From CAZPXF01 sp964590945 (lineage in GTDB: Bacteria > Bacillota > Clostridia > Lachnospirales > Lachnospiraceae): a stretch of 37,237 bases of DNA. How positions within the stretch are numbered: the stretch's first letter is position 1; each line of letters starts with the position of its first letter. The DNA is taken from contig CAZPXF010000009.1 in the NCBI GenBank assembly GCA_964590945.1, forward strand, positions 1 through 37,237. Direction: 5' to 3'. The position numbers and the translations under genes were made by a program. The notes beneath the pieces are model-generated. The model searched no databases and had not been told where the DNA came from. It saw nothing but the letters and a program-made list of their open reading frames with translations. Below, piece after piece: positions 33,372 through 37,237 of this stretch.

Positions 33372-34514
33372 TTATTCCTCCGGATACTCTTCCTCGTATC
33401 CGCCTTCGTATTCTTCCTCATACTCTTCGCCATATTCTGCATCCATGACCATATCCATATAGTTCTCATCAAGAATACCGGATTCGATCGCCTGTGTCTC
33501 GCTCATAATATCGATCTTATAACCTGTCAGTCTTGCTGCAAGACGCGCGTTCTGTCCTTCCTTGCCGATCGCAAGGGAAAGCTGATAATCCGGAACGATC
33601 ACGCTCGCCATCTTCTCATCCGGATCTGCCGCAACGGAAATAACCTTGGCCGGGCTGAGCGCATTCTCGATCAGGATCGCCGGATTCTCGTTCCAGTTGA
33701 TGATATCGATCTTTTCGCCGCGAAGCTCTTCCACAACTGCATTGACACGCGCGCCGTTCATTCCGACACATGCCCCGACCGGATCTACATCCGGATCGTT
33801 GGAATAGACGGCCATCTTTGTTCTGGAACCCGCCTCACGGGCAATGCTCTTGATCTCGACAATCCCGTCGCGTACCTCCGTAACCTCCGCCTCGAACAGT
33901 CTCTTGACCAGCTCCGGATGTGTACGGGATACCAGGATCTTCGGCCCCTTTGTCGTGTTCTTCACTTCTACAATATATAGCTTAATGCGCTCCGTCGGCT
34001 CGAAGTGCTCGCTCTTTACCTGTTCGTTCTCCGTCAGCATTGCATCCGCTTTGCCGAGATTGATGCTGATATTCTTTCCGACATAACGCTGCACGATACC
34101 GGTAACAATATCCTTCTCCTTTTCAAAATACTGATCGTATACAACCTTTCTCTCTTCCTCGCGGATCTTCTGAAGGATCAGGTTCTTCGCATTCTGCGTA
34201 GCGATCCTTCCAAACGCCTTGGACTCTACCGGAATCTGCACGATATCGCCGATCTCATACCTGGAATCCTTCATCTTTGCATCGGCAAGACTGATCTCAA
34301 GCACCGGATCCTCGACATTTTCCACAACTGTTTTTTCCGCTGTGACAGAATATTCGCAGGTCTCATGATTCATGTCAACCCGAATGTTGTCGGACTTGCC
34401 GAAATGGTTCTTACACGCATTCAAAAGTGAATTCTCGATTGCTTCGAGCATGACTTCCCTGCTGATGTCCTTCTCTTCCTCAAGAATCGTTAACGCTTCC
34501 AATAATTCATTCAT
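33372..34514 (-). CDS. nusA: transcription termination/antitermination factor NusA
   Basis: Binds RNA polymerase and nascent RNA and controls pausing, termination and antitermination. The 380-residue protein has an N-terminal RNAP-binding domain, an S1 domain (about 130-200; DIVTGIVQRYVGKNISINLGKADAML), then KH1 (DPVGACVGMNGARVNAVVEELRGEKIDI) and KH2 (LAIGKEGQNARLAARLTGYKIDI). After KH2 the protein ends in five tandem Tyr-led tetrapeptides rich in Glu (residues 361-380), which Bacillus NusA lacks. ATG 34514 follows CGGAGGT. It follows rimP by 20 bases. Confidence 0.97.
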   Translation of the reverse strand: MNELLEALTILEEEKDISREVMLEAIENSLLNACKNHFGKSDNIRVDMNHETCEYSVTAEKTVVENVEDPVLEISLADAKMKDSRYEIGDIVQIPVESKAFGRIATQNAKNLILQKIREEERKVVYDQYFEKEKDIVTGIVQRYVGKNISINLGKADAMLTENEQVKSEHFEPTERIKLYIVEVKNTTKGPKILVSRTHPELVKRLFEAEVTEVRDGIVEIKSIAREAGSRTKMAVYSNDPDVDPVGACVGMNGARVNAVVEELRGEKIDIINWNENPAILIENALSPAKVISVAADPDEKMASVIVPDYQLSLAIGKEGQNARLAARLTGYKIDIMSETQAIESGILDENYMDMVMDAEYGEEYEEEYEGGYEEEYPEE

Positions 34515-34534
34515 TTTTCTATTTACCTCCGTTT

Positions 34535-35002
34535 TTAAAAATCAAACGCTAAACTGATCAAAGCAATGTCTTTTTTGTCAAATGTTTTCTCTGTCCCGTC
34601 TTCAAACGTGATCGTGACAGAATCCCTGTCGTATGCGGTCAGGACGCCGGTAAACTCTTTCTGGCGCTCGATCGCACGATACGTACGGATATCCACAGCT
34701 TCCCCAAGGCTTCTCTTAAAATCCTTCTCTTTTTTCAGCGGACGGCCAAGTCCCGGTGAACTCACCTCAAGAATGTACGAATCTTCGATATAATCCTTCT
34801 CATCCAGAAGATCGGAAAGTCTTCTGCTCACCATCTCAAGGTCATCGATCGTGATACCGCCTTCCTTATCCACATAGGCTCTCAGATACCAGCTGCCGCC
34901 TTCCTTTACATACTCCACATCAACCAGCTCAAAGGAATACTCTTCCATCAATGGCAAAAGGAGCTCTTCTGTCTTCTGTTCATACGTCTCTTTCTTTGTC
35001 AA
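34535..35002 (-). CDS. rimP: ribosome maturation factor RimP
   Basis: Required for 30S assembly (S12/pseudoknot region). The 155-residue protein has the family N-terminus LLLPLMEEYSFELVDVEYVKEGGSWYLRAYVDKEGGITIDDLE, the SSPGLGRPL motif and the C-terminal SH3-like barrel. I chose the TTG at 35002, about 10 bases after AAGGA, because it gives the family length; a longer frame to 35074 adds a non-homologous Gly/Asn-rich start. First gene of the rimP-nusA-infB operon. Confidence 0.95.
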   Translation of the reverse strand: MTKKETYEQKTEELLLPLMEEYSFELVDVEYVKEGGSWYLRAYVDKEGGITIDDLEMVSRRLSDLLDEKDYIEDSYILEVSSPGLGRPLKKEKDFKRSLGEAVDIRTYRAIERQKEFTGVLTAYDRDSVTITFEDGTEKTFDKKDIALISLAFDF

Positions 35003-35080
35003 GTTCTCATCATCCTTTCTTATTCCCCCGCAATGCGGCCGGTTCCCACTGCCCGCCCCGTTTCCTTCGGGCACATCGCA

Positions 35081-35112
35081 ATAAAGAAGAGTGAACTTTC
35101 GTTCACTCTTCT
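35081..35112 (-). terminator. terminator-like hairpin in the rimP-nusA leader
   Basis: On the minus strand a perfect 12-bp stem (AGAAGAGTGAAC/GTTCACTCTTCT) capped by a GAAA tetraloop is followed by an interrupted T-rich tract (TTATT). It lies about 80 bases upstream of the rimP start and downstream of a possible promoter. It may end the upstream transcript or act as an attenuator in the leader. Confidence 0.7.
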
Positions 35113-35137
35113 GCCGGGTTCGTATGTATCTTTATCT

Positions 35138-35166
35138 AAATTAACACAATTTTCCATAAAACGCAA
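35138..35166 (-). promoter_or_regulatory. possible promoter of the rimP-nusA-infB operon
   Basis: Minus strand: TTGCGT (35161-35166), 17 bases, TAATTT (35138-35143) with an extended -10 TG. The -10 matches only three of six consensus bases, so it is tentative, but it is the best candidate in the 187 bases before rimP. Confidence 0.45.
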
Positions 35167-35189
35167 GACTTTTTTTCTGAATTATGACA

Positions 35190-36473
35190 TCACCGGGTTG
35201 TATTATCCTTCAGGCCGAAAGAGACCCCGTTCTTATCATAAAGATCATAAATCCTGACGTCCGGGTCATCATAGCATACCGTAAAACCATCGCAGTAGAT
35301 ACTATAGATCCCTTTATCCCTCAGCTCAAGCGCCCCTTCCGGAGAAAATTCCTCCGTAATATACAGCGGAGCCATCTGCAGGAGGATCCCGGCGCAGCTC
35401 ATTTCCCGGCTGTAGCAGACCAGACTGTCAATACTGCTCTTACACAGGCCATCCTCCATACTCAGATAAGACGTTCTGGTTTCCCCGTCCTCATAGGAAT
35501 AGTAATACAGAATATCCCGCTCAGCGATCATAAAATTCCGCAGGGTCACCATACTCACAGGCCCCTGGCAGGAGCAGGTTCCCGCCTGATATATCGTACC
35601 ATCCTGTCTGGTGTAGATGTTCAGAGAATAATCGTTTCCTCTCTGATCCAGGCATCTTCCGAAACCATCAAAGCTGGAGATGCTGCCATTCGTATAACCT
35701 GCATCTGTCAGTGCATCCGCAATTGCATCTACAATAAACGCGTTTTTCATCCAGAAAAAATCCACATAGCTGTCTATCTGATTATCCGCAGCATACGCTG
35801 CATATTCTTCTGACACATTCAGGCGGATCCTGTTATTCCCAAGCAGTTCCACCTGCACGGCCTCCTCATCCCTTGCGAAAGCGGCAATCTCCCCAAAACG
35901 GGTCCGAAGCGCTTCCTGCCTGTAGGGATCCAGTTCACTGGCCGCCTCATCATACCCGGAATAAAACAGATCGTCATAAGCACGGTAAACAGGAGCCAGA
36001 TACAGATACCTGCTATCGTACTGTTCCATCAGTGAAAAAGCCTGATACAACATCTCATCCACTTCCATGACTTCGTTGGGATGATGATTGATGTAATAGA
36101 TATTCGTTACACCCTCATAACTCTCCTCGTTGTCAAACAACTGAAAGCTTTCTTCCAGCGCTTCCGTGTAAACAAGACTCAGAGCCTTCTTTTCCGCAGT
36201 GGCGGAGGTCTCTCCGCTTCCCAGGTCGTAGCTCAGGGCAATCTCATCACTGTTTTTCGCTTCGGCGGACGAGCTTGCCTCTATGGTTGTCCAGCCGCTG
36301 TCCGCCGTCAGCAGTCCCTTCACCGCCATGCCGATGCCAATAACGCCCAGTAAAAGGAAAAGCGCCGACAGGACAAACCGAAGCTTCAGATGCTTTTCTG
36401 AGAGCTCTGCTTTGATCACCGGCCGTACATTCGGCCGGCGATCCTTTCTGCCTGTGCGTGTTTCACGTCCCAA
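35190..36473 (-). CDS. membrane-anchored degenerate ApbE-like protein
   Basis: A 427-residue protein with a basic N-terminus, one membrane helix (about 32-52) and an extracytoplasmic domain. I see the general layout of ApbE (FAD:protein FMN transferase): a segment resembling 'DxGGIAKGYAVD...L...G...' at 234-262 (DSYVDFFWMKNAFIVDAIAD), DGFGR where ApbE has GGDIR (269-273), and a C-terminal 'SCAGILLQMAPLYI' block where ApbE has its metal-binding DALAT. The expected catalytic/metal residues are not conserved, and eight Cys are present (274, 300, 302, 344, 353, 360, 394, 400). The start is TTG 36473, immediately after the stop of the ABC ATPase gene. Family call is an inference; it could be an unrelated domain. 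Confidence 0.5.
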   Translation of the reverse strand: MGRETRTGRKDRRPNVRPVIKAELSEKHLKLRFVLSALFLLLGVIGIGMAVKGLLTADSGWTTIEASSSAEAKNSDEIALSYDLGSGETSATAEKKALSLVYTEALEESFQLFDNEESYEGVTNIYYINHHPNEVMEVDEMLYQAFSLMEQYDSRYLYLAPVYRAYDDLFYSGYDEAASELDPYRQEALRTRFGEIAAFARDEEAVQVELLGNNRIRLNVSEEYAAYAADNQIDSYVDFFWMKNAFIVDAIADALTDAGYTNGSISSFDGFGRCLDQRGNDYSLNIYTRQDGTIYQAGTCSCQGPVSMVTLRNFMIAERDILYYYSYEDGETRTSYLSMEDGLCKSSIDSLVCYSREMSCAGILLQMAPLYITEEFSPEGALELRDKGIYSIYCDGFTVCYDDPDVRIYDLYDKNGVSFGLKDNTTR

Positions 36474-37237
36474 TTATATCACCGCCAAAATAAGGAACAA
36501 TACAAACAAAGCAATGATCACGATCCACACAATAAATCCAATCGTGGCGCCTTTCTTGCACATCCTGTGGTTACGGACATATCTCTTCCTGCGAAATACC
36601 ACGGCCAGGATCGCACCCAGGATCGGAATAAAGAAAGACAGCACCGCCCAAAGCAGATTCCCGGTATCCCGGACGGGATGTTCCAGGAACTCCTTCTCCG
36701 CCTGCAGCTCAAGATCAGCCTCCGACGTTTGATTCAGCTCATCTGAATGGTCGCTGATGGTGATTGTCTGAAGAGGCTCATTCTTTTCCCGAATTGCCTT
36801 GTACTCTTCCAATTCCTTTTTATTTCCATAAACATAATGGTCATGGCCGATACAGACAAGCTCCGGCGGATCCTCACTATAATCATGGACAGATGGATCA
36901 TAGGTATATAATACCTTGTGTTTCTCAAGATGCGGATCCGGGATCGGAACCGCAGAAATCAGGGAACGGGTGTAGGGATGCATCGGAAAATTAAATAATT
37001 CCTCCGCTTCTGCCACTTCCACGATCTTCCCCTTGTAAATAACGCCGATTCGGTCCGAAATGAATCGCACGATGGAAAGGTCATGGGCGATAAACAGATA
37101 GGTAACGCCCTTTTCCCTCTGGAATTTTTTCAACAGGTTCAGCACCTGGGCGCGGATGGAGACGTCCAGCGCGGAAATCGGTTCGTCCGCCACTACCAGC
37201 TCCGGCTCCATAACCATAGCTCTCGCCAGACCGATAC
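36474..37237 (-). CDS. oligopeptide ABC transporter ATP-binding protein, N-terminus beyond window
   Basis: OppF/AppF-type ATPase that drives peptide import. The visible part begins just after the signature region (IGLARAMVMEP), with Walker B VVADEPISALDVS, the H-loop IAHDLS, and the oligo_HPY region HPYTRSLISAVPIPDP. Walker A and the signature lie off the right edge. After the HPY region there is a long Asp/Glu-rich linker and two membrane helices (LLWAVLSFFIPILGAILAVVF and TIGFIVWIVIIALFVLFLIL), which are not normal for these peripheral ATPases. The stop abuts the start of the ApbE-like gene. Confidence 0.92.
   Translation of the reverse strand, partial: IGLARAMVMEPELVVADEPISALDVSIRAQVLNLLKKFQREKGVTYLFIAHDLSIVRFISDRIGVIYKGKIVEVAEAEELFNFPMHPYTRSLISAVPIPDPHLEKHKVLYTYDPSVHDYSEDPPELVCIGHDHYVYGNKKELEEYKAIREKNEPLQTITISDHSDELNQTSEADLELQAEKEFLEHPVRDTGNLLWAVLSFFIPILGAILAVVFRRKRYVRNHRMCKKGATIGFIVWIVIIALFVLFLILAVI

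Overview
The window is a chromosomal core segment from a spore-forming, low-GC-lineage Gram-positive, most likely a Lachnospiraceae member (class Clostridia) with roughly balanced GC. The evidence is the gene content (spo0A, spoIVB, a complete spoIIIAA-AH operon), Firmicutes synteny (nusB-xseAB-ispA-dxs-tlyA-nadK-argR-recN-spoIVB-spo0A; rimP-nusA-ylxR-ylxQ-infB-rbfA-nrnA-truB-ribF; rpsO-pnp), and Clostridia-like protein sequences. Every gene I can support is on the minus strand, so transcription runs from high to low coordinates. I see no rRNA, tRNA, CRISPR array, insertion sequence or phage gene, and no intergenic gap exceeds 300 bases.

Layout from the right edge (transcription order): a partial oligopeptide ABC transporter ATPase with an unusual C-terminal membrane tail abuts a membrane-anchored protein that looks like a degenerate ApbE (36.5-35.2 kb). 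A leader with a GAAA-capped terminator-like hairpin follows, then the translation/transcription-factor operon rimP-nusA-ylxR-ylxQ-infB-rbfA-nrnA-truB-ribF and a tightly linked Na/phosphate cotransporter gene (35.0-25.0 kb). Next come rpsO with its own promoter and pnp, separated by a structured leader (24.9-22.3 kb). Three secreted cell-wall proteins follow (transglutaminase-like, NlpC/P60, D,D-carboxypeptidase; 22.2-19.3 kb), closed by a strong terminator. Then the spoIIIA operon (19.2-14.4 kb), prfC (promoter visible), asp23/gls24 (promoter visible), and after an internal terminator the nine-gene nusB-to-recN block (12.2-3.8 kb) ending in a long intrinsic terminator. Last are spoIVB, spo0A (sigma-A-like promoter plus an upstream 0A box) and a glycogen synthase gene cut by the left edge.

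How the genes fit together: the right half makes and tunes the translation and RNA-decay machinery (IF-2, NusA, RimP, RbfA, TruB, S15, PNPase, NrnA, RF3). The left half combines housekeeping metabolism (isoprenoid precursors, NADP, arginine control, DNA repair) with sporulation: Spo0A starts it, the SpoIIIA complex forms the mother cell-forespore channel, and SpoIVB signals for sigma-K activation.

The window is mostly conserved core genome. I found no wholly new system. The most unusual items are: a SpoIIIAF of only 87 residues that lacks the ring-building domain; a 17-bp hairpin in the pnp leader; a terminator-like hairpin in the rimP-nusA leader; a short overlapping upstream ORF at prfC; a five-fold Tyr tetrapeptide repeat at the NusA C-terminus; a ~130-residue Arg/Asp/Asn-rich repeat tract in IF-2; and the ApbE-like/OppF pair. 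Start codons are often non-ATG in the translation operon, and I have moved several starts on ribosome-binding-site evidence.
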